A stretch of 64,000 nt of DNA, taken from positions 2,852,001 to 2,916,000 of the forward strand of contig NZ_CP043042.1 in assembly GCF_008122265.1 (NCBI RefSeq). The letters are read 5' to 3'. A program made the position numbers and the translations under genes. The notes beneath the pieces were generated by a model. It saw only the letters and a program-made list of their open reading frames with translations. It was not told the DNA's origin and ran no database searches. Every line of letters begins with the position of its first letter. Position 1 is the stretch's first letter. Positions 33,836 through 42,653 of the stretch are shown here, one piece after another. Origin of the DNA: Marinobacter fonticola (lineage in GTDB: Bacteria > Pseudomonadota > Gammaproteobacteria > Pseudomonadales > Oleiphilaceae).

Positions 33836-35035
33836 CTAGTCCGTCGATTCCTTTACCTGGTTCGAGGGTGTGGCGTTGCGGATCAGCGGATTGTTCTGCC
33901 CCGTATCATGTTCCCACTCGGCTTGGGCATCCAGGGTGGCTACCGGCGAGATCATATCCGTCGAGAAAGCGCGGGGGTCATGATGATTGGCAATTTTCTG
34001 CGGCCAATCAGGGTTCGCTAGTGCCCCGCGTGCGAGGCTGACGAACTGCACATGCTCAGACGCCAGCAACGCTTCCGCCCGTGCGGGATCTTCGAGTTCG
34101 CCGTTGCCGATCACCGGCACGCGGCCGTGTTGCCGAGCCAGTTCAGCCAGGCTGGGGCCATCGTTGCTAAATGCCGGATCGACAGCGCCCGCGCCAGTGA
34201 TGTGTATAAAATCGACACCGGCCTCGGCCAGCGAGCGGAAGATGAGCGCGGCGTCGTCTTCACCCCCGGCCCAGCGGTGCTGCATATTGTTGACCTTGGT
34301 CTGTGAAAGCCGAATGCCCACCGGAAACCCTTCGCCCATCGCATCCTTGACGCTGCGCACGATCATCCGTGGCACGCGCAAACGATTGCCAATACCACCG
34401 CCATATTCGTCCGTGCGTTGATTGCTGTAATCGGTGATGAACTGGTCGATTAGATAGCCATTGGCGCCGTGGATTTCCACGCCGTCGAAGCCGGCGTCAC
34501 GGGCGCGTCTGGCGGCGTCGACAAAAGCGTCCACCACTTCAAAAATACCGGTCTCGGTGAGAGCCGTCGGCATGGCGTATTCGCCCTCATCGCCGTACAT
34601 CGACATCTTCTCGCCCAGGGGCTGCACCTTAGAGGGTGCAACCGTGTCGTCCTTCCAGCGGTTGCGTTGCACCAAGGCGCCAGCGTGCATAATCTGCATG
34701 AAGATCGGCGTTTGGTATTTATGTACCGCGTCCACTACCCGCGCCCAGGCGTCTTTCTGGGTATCGTTGGCAATGCCAGGCTGATTGCCGTAACCCTGGC
34801 TAGAGCGTTCATCCGGATAGGTGCCCTCGGTAATGACCAACGCAAAATCGCCTTGGGCAAAGCGGGCATAGTATTGGGCCATCTGCTCGGTAGGAACACC
34901 ATCCTCGCTAGCGCTTACCCGTGTCATAGGCGCGACTATTGCGCGGTTTTTCAAACTGCTCCCGCCGATATGCCCCGGCGTGTACAAGGTGGGATAACGG
35001 TTACTTTCGGGTTTCAGAGATGTGGTGGTGGCCAT
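33836..35035 (-). CDS. Old Yellow Enzyme-family NADH:flavin oxidoreductase
   Basis: A 399-residue FMN-dependent TIM-barrel enzyme. Conserved features are LKNRAIVAPMTRV at the N-terminus, MQIMHAGALVQ, EIHGANGYLIDQFITDYSNQ with the substrate-binding His/Asn pair, RTDEYGG, and the phosphate-binding end FVSLARGALANPDWP. Family members reduce activated C=C bonds (enoates, quinones, nitro compounds) with NAD(P)H. The barrel has no C-terminal iron-sulfur/FAD extension, so it is of the short type. It is first in the apparent OYE-disulfide reductase-MDR operon, pointing to electrophile detoxification. Confidence 0.92.
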   Translation of the reverse strand: MATTTSLKPESNRYPTLYTPGHIGGSSLKNRAIVAPMTRVSASEDGVPTEQMAQYYARFAQGDFALVITEGTYPDERSSQGYGNQPGIANDTQKDAWARVVDAVHKYQTPIFMQIMHAGALVQRNRWKDDTVAPSKVQPLGEKMSMYGDEGEYAMPTALTETGIFEVVDAFVDAARRARDAGFDGVEIHGANGYLIDQFITDYSNQRTDEYGGGIGNRLRVPRMIVRSVKDAMGEGFPVGIRLSQTKVNNMQHRWAGGEDDAALIFRSLAEAGVDFIHITGAGAVDPAFSNDGPSLAELARQHGRVPVIGNGELEDPARAEALLASEHVQFVSLARGALANPDWPQKIANHHDPRAFSTDMISPVATLDAQAEWEHDTGQNNPLIRNATPSNQVKESTD

Positions 35036-35106
35036 GTCTGTTCCTGCTTTAGAAGTAAGTACAATAGGAGGCAGGTTTACGTTGTCAGCCCCTCATGCTT
35101 GGCTTC

Positions 35107-35133
35107 GACAGCCTTGGTGGGGCCAAGGCTGTC
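35107..35133. other. 11-bp hairpin between alcohol dehydrogenase and OYE genes
   Basis: Perfect inverted repeat GACAGCCTTGG / CCAAGGCTGTC with a 5-base loop, without a T-run on either side. It could slow transcription leaving the alcohol dehydrogenase gene on the minus strand, or be a binding site. Confidence 0.5.
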
Positions 35134-35144
35134 CGGGTTGACGT

Positions 35145-35160
35145 GATGTCATATGACATC
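35145..35160. promoter_or_regulatory. Perfect 16-bp palindrome, candidate operator
   Basis: GATGTCATATGACATC is a perfect palindrome about 110 bp upstream of the OYE start and just after the alcohol dehydrogenase stop. It has the size and symmetry of a dimeric repressor site (for example TetR or LysR type). No regulator gene is adjacent. Confidence 0.4.
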
Positions 35161-35208
35161 GTGATTTGAGGCTCGCCTTCCACCGAACCTTCTGTGGGGG
35201 TCATTACG

Positions 35209-36372
35209 CTATGGGGTCATTACGACTTTAATGCAGCCGTCCTTCTTTGCGTTGAACGCTGCGTAGCCATCCGGAGCTTCCGCCAACGGGAGGCGATGGG
35301 TGATGATGAAGGACGGGTCGATAAGGCCCTGTTCGATCGTTTTAAGTAGAGGCGGCATATACTGCTGCATATGGGTTTGCCCGCTCTTGAGCGACAGACT
35401 CTTGTTCATCAGCCCATGCAGCGAGAAATTGTCCACAGCGTTGGTGTACACGCCGGGCAACGACAGATGGCCGCCCTTGCGGCAGCAGCGAATCATTTCG
35501 TTGAGGGCCTCGGGATGATTTTCCTCAGTCGAGTCACTATCCCGGCGCTCGGCTTCCGGGTCGCCCTGGCCGTGGGCTTCGGCGCCCACCGCATCGATAC
35601 AGCGGTCTGGCCCGAAGCCTTTGGTCATTTCTAATAGGGCTTCATAAACGTCCTGCTCCTCGAAGTTGATAGTCTCCGCTCCGGCCTTGTCGTGGGCCAG
35701 TTTCAGCCGTTCCGGTACGCGGTCGATGGCGATGACTCGTCCCGCACCCAACATCCAGGCGCTGCGAATCGTGAACTGGCCAACGGGACCGCAGCCCCAA
35801 ACAGCCACCGTATCGCCGGGCTCGATGTCCGCATTATGCGCGGCCATCCAGCCGGTGGGGTAAATGTCGGATAGGAACAGCAACTGCTCATCGCTATAAT
35901 CCGATTCCACTTTCAGTGGCCCAACGTCCGCGTATGGCACGCGCACATATTCGGCCTGGCCGCCTGGAATACCGCCGAGGAGATGCGAATAACCGAACAG
36001 AGCGGAGGGCGAATGGCCCATTACTTCGGCTGCCTTGTCCGCGTTGGGATTGGATTCATCGCAAAGTGAATACAGGCTTTTGTTGCAGAAAAAGCAACTA
36101 CCGCAAGCAATGGTGAAGGGCACCACCACGCGATCGCCCTGCTTCAGGTTCGGCACGTCAGCGCCGGTCTCCACCACTTCGCCCATAAACTCGTGGCCAA
36201 GCACATCACCCGCTTGCATACCGCCCATCAAGCCATTGTACAAATGCAGGTCGGAGCCGCAGATGGCGGTGGCGGAGACCTTTATAATAGCGTCTCGGCT
36301 GTCTTCGATTTTCGGGTCTGCAACGTTATCTACGCGAACATCGTGCGTTCCATGCCAGGTTAAAGCCTTCAT
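35209..36372 (-). CDS. Zinc-dependent alcohol dehydrogenase (FdhA/threonine-dehydrogenase-like)
   Basis: A 387-residue medium-chain zinc dehydrogenase. Catalytic zinc ligands in [14 protein letters not shown] and [10 protein letters not shown]; structural zinc loop with Cys in [19 protein letters not shown]-binding motif [20 protein letters not shown]. The length and the insertion around [20 protein letters not shown] match the glutathione-independent formaldehyde dehydrogenase-like subgroup. It oxidises an alcohol or aldehyde with NAD+; the real substrate is unknown. AGAGGACT precedes the ATG. It lies upstream of the OYE operon on the same strand, separated by a hairpin and a palindrome, and may be transcribed separately. 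Confidence 0.9.
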   Translation of the reverse strand: MKALTWHGTHDVRVDNVADPKIEDSRDAIIKVSATAICGSDLHLYNGLMGGMQAGDVLGHEFMGEVVETGADVPNLKQGDRVVVPFTIACGSCFFCNKSLYSLCDESNPNADKAAEVMGHSPSALFGYSHLLGGIPGGQAEYVRVPYADVGPLKVESDYSDEQLLFLSDIYPTGWMAAHNADIEPGDTVAVWGCGPVGQFTIRSAWMLGAGRVIAIDRVPERLKLAHDKAGAETINFEEQDVYEALLEMTKGFGPDRCIDAVGAEAHGQGDPEAERRDSDSTEENHPEALNEMIRCCRKGGHLSLPGVYTNAVDNFSLHGLMNKSLSLKSGQTHMQQYMPPLLKTIEQGLIDPSFIITHRLPLAEAPDGYAAFNAKKDGCIKVVMTP

Positions 36373-36707
36373 ATCGGCAGTCCTCTTTTGAGTTTGCGTA
36401 AGAATGCTGGGTAGGTGTTTAAATCCTCTTTTTGAGCTCGTGTCTAGGAACTACTGTTGCGCTACGCTATCGGGTAGCGGCGAGTCGAACTCCAAAGCAT
36501 AAACAGCGCTGCTGGATGGACGATATACTCATCACGGCCGGATTTGACTGCTCGGATTTCCTACTTCGTTGAGAGCACGGTTTTTTGATCTCATAGGGAA
36601 GACAACTATTTCTATAAGTGGAAACCCTTATGACGCAAGTGAAGTCAGTGCCCATTCGACTTGCAAACGTTGCGTCCTCAACAGCGGGCACGCAGTACCT
36701 CGCCACG
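36373..36707. other. Intergenic region, no gene seen
   Basis: About 335 bp between the alcohol dehydrogenase start and the SDR stop. Open frames here are short and without family features; I see no clear terminator or operator. Confidence 0.5.
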
Positions 36708-37397
36708 TCACTCCACTTTTGGCGTCGGCCGCACCAGAATTTCATTCACGTCCACATGATCAGGCTGCGACACGGCATACATCACCGCTCGGGCGATATC
36801 GTCGTCAACCAAGGCGTGCTCCGGCTTTTCGTCGAAAAATGGCGTGTCGACCATACCAGGCTCGATTAAGGTTGCTCGAATGCCGCTGCCTCTCAGCTCT
36901 TCGCGCAAATTATAGCCAATAGCCGTTACCGCCCACTTAGTGGCACTGTACATAGACCCGGGAATGGTGGCGCGGCCTGCGCCAGAGCCGGTCAGCAAGA
37001 CATGGCCCTTCGATTCGCGCAGTGCCGGCAGAGCCGCCTGTATAGTTAGGCCGACGCCATAAATGTTGGTCAGGATCATGTCGCGCCAAGCCTCATGATC
37101 GGCGCCGCTGAACCCGCCGGGCGAGCCGCCCCGGCCAGCATTGGCAAAGACTGCGTCGAGACGCCCGAAACGGTCCAGGGTTTGCGCGACAGCCGATTTC
37201 TGCTGATCGAAGTCCTGAACATCGCACTCAAGCGCCAAGGCCTGCTCCGGACCGCCCAACTCCTCTTGCAACGATTGCAACTTATCGACCGAACGAGCCA
37301 CCAGAGCAAGATGGTAACCGTCTTTCGCGGCCGCACGAGCCGTCGCGGCGCCGATGCCTGTAGAAGCGCCAGTGATCAACATTACCTTGCTTGTCAT
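36708..37397 (-). CDS. Short-chain dehydrogenase/reductase
   Basis: A 229-residue classical SDR. Cofactor motif TGASTGIGAATA, NAG motif in VFANAGRGG, catalytic Ser in LLTGSGAGR, and YSATK with the catalytic Tyr and Lys, followed by the typical PGMVDTPFF. The early Arg in LVARSVDKL suggests NADP(H). GAGGG precedes the ATG. It follows the same strand as the redox genes to its left, though 335 bp separates it from the alcohol dehydrogenase. Substrate cannot be predicted. Confidence 0.9.
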   Translation of the reverse strand: MTSKVMLITGASTGIGAATARAAAKDGYHLALVARSVDKLQSLQEELGGPEQALALECDVQDFDQQKSAVAQTLDRFGRLDAVFANAGRGGSPGGFSGADHEAWRDMILTNIYGVGLTIQAALPALRESKGHVLLTGSGAGRATIPGSMYSATKWAVTAIGYNLREELRGSGIRATLIEPGMVDTPFFDEKPEHALVDDDIARAVMYAVSQPDHVDVNEILVRPTPKVE

Positions 37398-37614
37398 ATC
37401 GCGTCCCTCTTGCTTGGCTAGGTGAATAAGCCCAGCGCCCTTTAATAAACACTCGTCAATTCCCAGGTTAATGCGTTAACCAGACCGCACGCCAGCACGT
37501 GGACTTTACGGTTCTGCAATGACGATCAGGTGATGTGACGGGCGGGGCTGGCCTGTTTTGTGCTTAATGCTATGTGTCATAACAATGTTTTGGCGCCCGA
37601 GGACGAGAAAAACC

Positions 37615-38256
37615 ATGTCATTGCTTGCATCACTGGCCCGTGCTGGAGCCAGCTTTCAACAAGCCGCTGAAAATCGCGCCGCCCGTCAGGCCGCCGCGCA
37701 GACCGCTGTTGCCAAGCCCGAGGAGAAAGCCGCAACAGCCGCGGATGATAGCGTTGTCCTTAACGGGGGAGAGCCACGCAGGCCTTCCAGCCAGCTTTCT
37801 GTGAATCGTTATAAGCAGGATGTCGGGCCGGATCATGCCTTCGTTCGTGAGACCCTGCGGCATAAACTTGCCGAGTACAGCCTGAATCCGGCCACCCGGA
37901 TTGCGGTGGAAAAGAAAGAAACGGGAGGATTCGCAATCCAGGGCGTGATGCCGGAAAGCACACGGCAACAGATTGAGAAAGATCTGGATAACAACAAGAC
38001 TTTCAAGGAGGCGTTCAGCCGGCTCAGTGTCAACGAACCGACGGTGTCATTCGTGGATACGGCGCTCCGTCTCAATCAAGCCTACGGCGTCAGTAACACC
38101 CTGCTCGACCAGATGGTGAGCGAGAACCAGCAGTTCAATGGCCTGCAGGACCTCACCCATCGCCTCGACAGCCTACGCCGTAACGCCGGCACCGACAGTC
38201 TTGACGCTGCAGGCCAGAACCGGCACTACGCGTTCAGCCTGAACGCCCGCGCCTAA
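37615..38256 (+). CDS. Hypothetical cytoplasmic protein
   Basis: A 213-residue protein without signal peptide or membrane segment. The N-terminal third is Ala/Arg/Gln-rich and probably disordered (ENRAARQAAAQTAVAKPEEKAA). The rest is helical in character (RETLRHKLAEYSLNPATRIAVEKK, LTHRLDSLRRNAG) with several Asn/Gln-rich turns. I do not recognise a family. ATG 37615 follows GACGAGAAAAACC. It is convergent with the yciO-like gene, whose 3' end is 12 bp away. Codon use looks like the GC-rich core genome, not the AT-rich metal block. Confidence 0.7.
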   Translation: MSLLASLARAGASFQQAAENRAARQAAAQTAVAKPEEKAATAADDSVVLNGGEPRRPSSQLSVNRYKQDVGPDHAFVRETLRHKLAEYSLNPATRIAVEKKETGGFAIQGVMPESTRQQIEKDLDNNKTFKEAFSRLSVNEPTVSFVDTALRLNQAYGVSNTLLDQMVSENQQFNGLQDLTHRLDSLRRNAGTDSLDAAGQNRHYAFSLNARA

Positions 38257-38268
38257 CTCGCCAAAAAT

Positions 38269-38889
38269 CTATTGGAACGGCTCGGGGTCGCCCTTGCCGA
38301 CCCGCACGATCTCGGGCACCTCACCGCAGAAGTTCACGACGGTCGTTGCTTCCATGCCACAGAATCCGCCATCGATGATCAGATCCAGGTCGTGCTCCAG
38401 TGTTTCGCGAATGTCGTAGGGATCGGTCATCGGCTCGGTTTCGCCCGGCAGGATCAGCGTACTGCTCATGATCGGCTCGCCCAGTTCCGCCAGCAATGCC
38501 TGCACGATGGCATTGTCGGGTACCCGTAAACCAATCGTGCGTCGCTTGGGATGAAGCAAGCGACGTGGCACTTCACTGGTCGCATCCAAAATAAAGGTAT
38601 AGGGCCCAGGCGTGAACGTCTTCAACAGTCGATATTGGGTATTGTCCACCTTGGCGTACTGCCCGATATCGGACAGGTCCCGGCAGACCAGGGTGAAGTT
38701 ATGTTTGTCGTCCAGGCGGCGGATGCGTTTGATACGTTCCGTCGCCGGCTTATCCTCCAGCTGACAGCCTATCGCGTAGGCTGAGTCCGTCGGGTAGACG
38801 ACGACGCCGCCTTTGCGCAGGATGTCCACCGCCTGCTTGATCAGGCGCAGTTGCGGTGTTTCCGGGTGAATCTGAAAAAACTGACTCAT
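38269..38889 (-). CDS. yciO: YciO-type member of the YrdC/Sua5 (threonylcarbamoyl-AMP synthase) family
   Basis: A 206-residue YrdC-fold protein. Motifs: GGVVVYPTDSAYAIGC, IRRLDDKHNFTLVCRDL, FTPGPYTFILDATSEVPRRL and RTIGLRVPDN. The order and the HPKRRTIGLR segment match E. coli YciO rather than the tRNA-modifying TsaC. YrdC proteins bind ATP and dsRNA/tRNA and make threonylcarbamoyl-AMP; YciO itself has weak or unclear activity. AAAGGATG precedes the ATG. It is followed downstream by an unrelated convergent gene and preceded by the BolA gene on the same strand. Confidence 0.88.
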   Translation of the reverse strand: MSQFFQIHPETPQLRLIKQAVDILRKGGVVVYPTDSAYAIGCQLEDKPATERIKRIRRLDDKHNFTLVCRDLSDIGQYAKVDNTQYRLLKTFTPGPYTFILDATSEVPRRLLHPKRRTIGLRVPDNAIVQALLAELGEPIMSSTLILPGETEPMTDPYDIRETLEHDLDLIIDGGFCGMEATTVVNFCGEVPEIVRVGKGDPEPFQ

Positions 38890-38935
38890 AAGACATCCTT
38901 TCTAACGGTCATTAAGACGAATGTAGACAGGCAGC

Positions 38936-39274
38936 CTATGCCTTGTCGTGCTTGGAACCACCCAGGCACTGGGGTGAAGCGGGAGAGACTTCATTGCGGG
39001 CTTGCCACTCCTCCGGCGTATAGAGATGCAATGCCAGGGCATGCACGCCCCCTTGAAGCTCGCGACCCAGAGCGCCGTAAATCGCCTGATGACGTTTTAC
39101 CCGGTTCTTGCCGGCGAAATCCTCGCTAACCAAGGTCACTTTGAAGTGAGTTTCCGAGTTGGCGGGAACACTGTGCATGTGACTCTCATTCGCCACCTCA
39201 AGATGGGCGGCCTGGAAGCCATCGGTAAGCTTCTTTTCAATCGCTGACTGAATCGGCGCGTTGGAATTTTGCAT
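38936..39274 (-). CDS. BolA-family protein
   Basis: A 112-residue BolA-fold protein: an N-terminal helix (IQSAIEKKLTDGFQAAHLEV), the conserved SETHFKVTLVSEDFAGKNRVKRHQAIYGAL region with the BolA signature (FxGxxxxxRHxxIY), and ELQGGVHALALHLYTPEEW. BolA proteins pair with monothiol glutaredoxins in iron-sulfur handling and affect cell shape. Its length fits the BolA branch more than the short IbaG branch. A strong GGGAGG precedes the ATG. It lies divergent from topB. Confidence 0.92.
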   Translation of the reverse strand: MQNSNAPIQSAIEKKLTDGFQAAHLEVANESHMHSVPANSETHFKVTLVSEDFAGKNRVKRHQAIYGALGRELQGGVHALALHLYTPEEWQARNEVSPASPQCLGGSKHDKA

Positions 39275-39393
39275 CTTGAACCTCCCATATCCTACTCGGC
39301 ATATTGTACAACATTGAGCGCCGGTCGCGCTTGACAGTCCCGGCGAGGTCGGCCATCTTCCTTCGCCCGTTAGCTCCCAGCACCGAGAATCCC

Positions 39394-41559
39394 ATGCGGC
39401 TTTTTATCGCGGAAAAACCCAGCCTCGGGCGCGCCATTGCCGCAGCCCTCCCCGGCCCGATGCAAAAAGGCAAGGGCTGGCTGCGCTGCGGCGAGAGAGA
39501 TGTCGTGAGCTGGTGTATCGGCCACCTGCTGGAGCCCTCCGAGCCTGGGCAGTACGATCCCCGCTGGCAGAAATGGCAGTTGCATGAGCTTCCCATCGTC
39601 CCCGAGCAGTGGGCCGTCAGCCCTAAGGAGAGCGTTCGCGAACAGCTGGGCGTGCTGGAATCACTGATCGGAAAGGCGGAAACCATCGTCCATGCCGGAG
39701 ACCCGGACCGTGAAGGCCAGCTTCTGGTGGACGAAGTGCTGCGCTACTGTCGCGTTCGGCGCCCGGTGGAACGCCTGCTTATTCAGGATCTGACCCCGAC
39801 CGCGGTGATCCGCTCGCTAAACCGGTTGCGTGATAACCGCGAGTTTCGGCATCTCTCGCACTCCGCCCTGGCTCGTCAGCGGGCCGACTGGCTGTATGGC
39901 ATCAATCTTACCCGAGCCTATACCCTGCGCTACCGCCAGCAGGGGCAGCAAGGGGTCTACTCGGTGGGCCGGGTGCAAACGCCGGTGCTGGGCCTGATCG
40001 TCGAACGGGACCAGACTATTGCCGGCTTTACGCCGCGCCCCTTTTATACGCTGACGATCAACTGCGTCCCACAAGGCAGTGATCCCCAAAGCGGGGCTGA
40101 GGCATTCACCGCCCGCTGGCGTCCCGGCGACGCTGTCCGGGACGCCATGGACGAGGAAGAGCGTATCCTTGATCGCAACGTGGCGGAACAGGTCGCCGCT
40201 GACGTCGATGGCCGCAGTGGCGACATAGTTAATGCCCGTTTTCGCGATCGCAACGAAGCGCCGCCGTTACCCCTATCGCTCTCCGTGCTGCAGATCGAGG
40301 CCGGACGGCTGTTCGGCATGGGCGCAAAAGCCGTGCTGGACACAGCGCAGAATTTGTACGAAAGGCATCAGCTGATCACCTATCCGCGTTCCGACTGCCG
40401 GTATTTACCGGAGGCCCATTTTGAGCAAAAGCATGAGGTTATTGCAGCACTAAGAGGCATAGCTCCGGGTTTGCAGCGGTTGGCGGATCAGGCCGATACC
40501 AAACGCCAGTCCCGGGCCTGGGACGACGCTAAGGTGGATGCCCACCACGCCATTATTCCCACCGGTCGGCAGCGGCCGGCCGGCAACCTGAGCAGGACCG
40601 AGCAGCGAATCTACGAGCTGATTAGCCGCTATTACCTGATGCAATTCTATCCGGACGCTATTCACCGCGAAGGCCGCCTGGATGTGAAGGTCGCCGGCCA
40701 CGACTTCCGTGCCACCGAAACCGGCGTGGTGGATCAGGGCTGGAAAGCTCTGGAATTACGCAAGAAAGAGCAATCGGATAGACCCTCTCGTCCCCTACCA
40801 AGACTCAAGCAAGGCGATGCGGTCCAATGTACGTCGCCGCAGATCAAAGACCGAATGACCCAGCCGCCCAGTCATTTTACCGACTCCACGCTGCTGTCGG
40901 CGATGACGCACATTGCTCGATTCGTAGCCGACGCGGACTTGCGCAAAACCTTGCGGGACACGGATGGTTTAGGCACGGAAGCCACTCGCGCCGGGATAAT
41001 CGAGACGTTATTCCGGCGTGAATACCTTTTCCGGGACGGGCGCGCCATCAAGGCCAGCGAAAAAGGTCATGATCTAATCGGTGCTTTACCCGCCGTCGTC
41101 GCTCAGCCGGATATGACCGCGGTATGGGAAGCCACTCTGGAGCAAATTCGCCAGGGGGAAGCCGATCCCCGGTTTTTTCTACAAACCATCGAGACGCAGA
41201 TCACCGACTTGATTACGTCTCTAAAGTCGAACGCTCCAGCCGGAATCCCTGGGCCGCCGCCAGAGCAAACGGGCGTGCACTGCCCTCAATGCCGGGCACC
41301 CATGCGTGAACGGGACGGCAAGTTTGGACCATTCTGGGCTTGCTCACGATATCCCCAATGCAAAGGCACCCGCCCCATAGAAGACGATACGGACCATGCC
41401 GACGGCGCCAATCAGGCACCGACTCCCTGCCCGGCCTGCTATTCGCCGCTTACTCGACGGCACGGAAAGAAAGGCTGGTTCTGGGGCTGCAGCAACTACC
41501 CATCCTGCCGGCACACAGTCAGTGATGTTGACGGAAAGCCTTCCACCGTCCGCCCCTGA
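39394..41559 (+). CDS. topB: DNA topoisomerase III
   Basis: A 721-residue type IA topoisomerase that passes single strands and decatenates DNA. N-terminal Toprim domain (MRLFIAEKPSLGRAIAAALP; VHAGDPDREGQLLVDEVL), central domains with LARQRADWLYGINLTRAYTL, the catalytic tyrosine in LITYPRSDCRYL, and the GTEATRAGIIETLFRR motif. The C-terminus carries two four-Cys zinc ribbons (CPQCRAPM...CSRYPQC and CPACYSPL...CSNYPSC), more than the E. coli enzyme has. The ATG at 39394 aligns with the usual N-terminus; a longer frame from 39304 is not needed. Confidence 0.95.
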   Translation: MRLFIAEKPSLGRAIAAALPGPMQKGKGWLRCGERDVVSWCIGHLLEPSEPGQYDPRWQKWQLHELPIVPEQWAVSPKESVREQLGVLESLIGKAETIVHAGDPDREGQLLVDEVLRYCRVRRPVERLLIQDLTPTAVIRSLNRLRDNREFRHLSHSALARQRADWLYGINLTRAYTLRYRQQGQQGVYSVGRVQTPVLGLIVERDQTIAGFTPRPFYTLTINCVPQGSDPQSGAEAFTARWRPGDAVRDAMDEEERILDRNVAEQVAADVDGRSGDIVNARFRDRNEAPPLPLSLSVLQIEAGRLFGMGAKAVLDTAQNLYERHQLITYPRSDCRYLPEAHFEQKHEVIAALRGIAPGLQRLADQADTKRQSRAWDDAKVDAHHAIIPTGRQRPAGNLSRTEQRIYELISRYYLMQFYPDAIHREGRLDVKVAGHDFRATETGVVDQGWKALELRKKEQSDRPSRPLPRLKQGDAVQCTSPQIKDRMTQPPSHFTDSTLLSAMTHIARFVADADLRKTLRDTDGLGTEATRAGIIETLFRREYLFRDGRAIKASEKGHDLIGALPAVVAQPDMTAVWEATLEQIRQGEADPRFFLQTIETQITDLITSLKSNAPAGIPGPPPEQTGVHCPQCRAPMRERDGKFGPFWACSRYPQCKGTRPIEDDTDHADGANQAPTPCPACYSPLTRRHGKKGWFWGCSNYPSCRHTVSDVDGKPSTVRP

Positions 41560-41874
41560 GTGGCGGGCATTAGCCCGTAAAGCGGCTCCATGCGCTCGCT
41601 TTCTCTCCAGTGCACCACCCTCTCCAGCTCGCCACAGCGAGCAGCCTAAGCACACCTATCTTCAGGTCCGGTAAAAAACGTACACGTTTGCTCAGAAAAT
41701 CCTTAGGTATGCGAATAACCCGGACAGGACTTTACGGTACGGATATCGCTGTCCGATTTATTAACAGTACGCTACACAACGACACTGACCGCAGGCCCTC
41801 GATTTGCGAAAATAATCAATAGAATGGCGTCGGCTCTGCACCCGTTTTGCGCCAATATTCTCAGGAGAAACTCA
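41560..41874. other. Intergenic region before response regulator
   Basis: About 315 bp between topB and the regulator gene. The open frames have no family features. It must hold the promoter of the regulator-FecR-kinase genes, but I see no convincing -35/-10 pair. Confidence 0.45.
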
Positions 41875-42606
41875 ATGCGCATCGCTCTTTTGGAAGATCA
41901 ACTGGAGCAAGCCAGGAACATAGAACACCTGCTCAGGGAAAGCGATCATCACTGCGACAGCTTTCAGACAGGCCAGTCGTTCCTAAGCGCGGTCACCCAT
42001 CGTAGCTACGATCTGCTGATCCTGGACTGGCAGATTCCAGACATGACCGGCATTGATGTGCTCAAGCACGTTCGGGCTCAGCTTAACTGGCCGATCCCGG
42101 TCGTGTTCCTGACCCAGCGCGATAGCGAGCAGGACATTGTTCAGGCCCTGGATGGCGGTGCAGACGATTACCTCGCCAAGCCGGCTCGCCCAGCGGAACT
42201 GCTGGCGCGTATCCACGCGCTGGTGCGCCGCAGCAACCCAGAAGTGGATCGCCAGACCTTGGAGTACGGCGCGTTCAAGATCGATACCAAGGCTCGCATG
42301 ATCCACTTGCGTGGCGAATTGCTGACCCTGACCGATAAGGATTTCGACCTGACGCTTTTCCTGTTCCAGAACAAGGGCCGCCTGCTAACACGGGAAATGC
42401 TGCTGGAGCGGGTCTGGGGCGTCACACGGGATATCAATACCCGCACCGTGGACACTCATATGAGCCGTCTAAGGCGACGGCTGGGTATCAAGCCGGAAAA
42501 TGGATTCCGTATTAAGACCATCTATCAGCGAGGATACCGCCTCGAAGCCATGGACGAACTGGGCACTGAAATGGATAGCGCCGTCAGTGACGAGTCATTG
42601 GGCTAA
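41875..42606 (+). CDS. OmpR-family response regulator of FecR/CHASE2 system
   Basis: A 243-residue regulator: a receiver domain with phospho-acceptor D51 (LLILDWQIPDMTG), switch region VVFLTQRDSEQD and Lys in DDYLAKPARPAEL. The winged-helix output domain has LTLTDKDFDLTLFLFQNKGRLLTREMLLERVWG and RTVDTHMSRLRRRLG. The ATG at 41875 follows AGGAGAAACTCA. It is the first of three genes (regulator, LysM/FecR protein, CHASE2 kinase) on the same strand with gaps of 47 and 108 bp, so the kinase at 44418 is the likely partner. Confidence 0.92.
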   Translation: MRIALLEDQLEQARNIEHLLRESDHHCDSFQTGQSFLSAVTHRSYDLLILDWQIPDMTGIDVLKHVRAQLNWPIPVVFLTQRDSEQDIVQALDGGADDYLAKPARPAELLARIHALVRRSNPEVDRQTLEYGAFKIDTKARMIHLRGELLTLTDKDFDLTLFLFQNKGRLLTREMLLERVWGVTRDINTRTVDTHMSRLRRRLGIKPENGFRIKTIYQRGYRLEAMDELGTEMDSAVSDESLG

Positions 42607-42653
42607 AAGCCCGACGATTGTTTTCGACCCCAAAAGCCGTAAAGGCGACGTTC

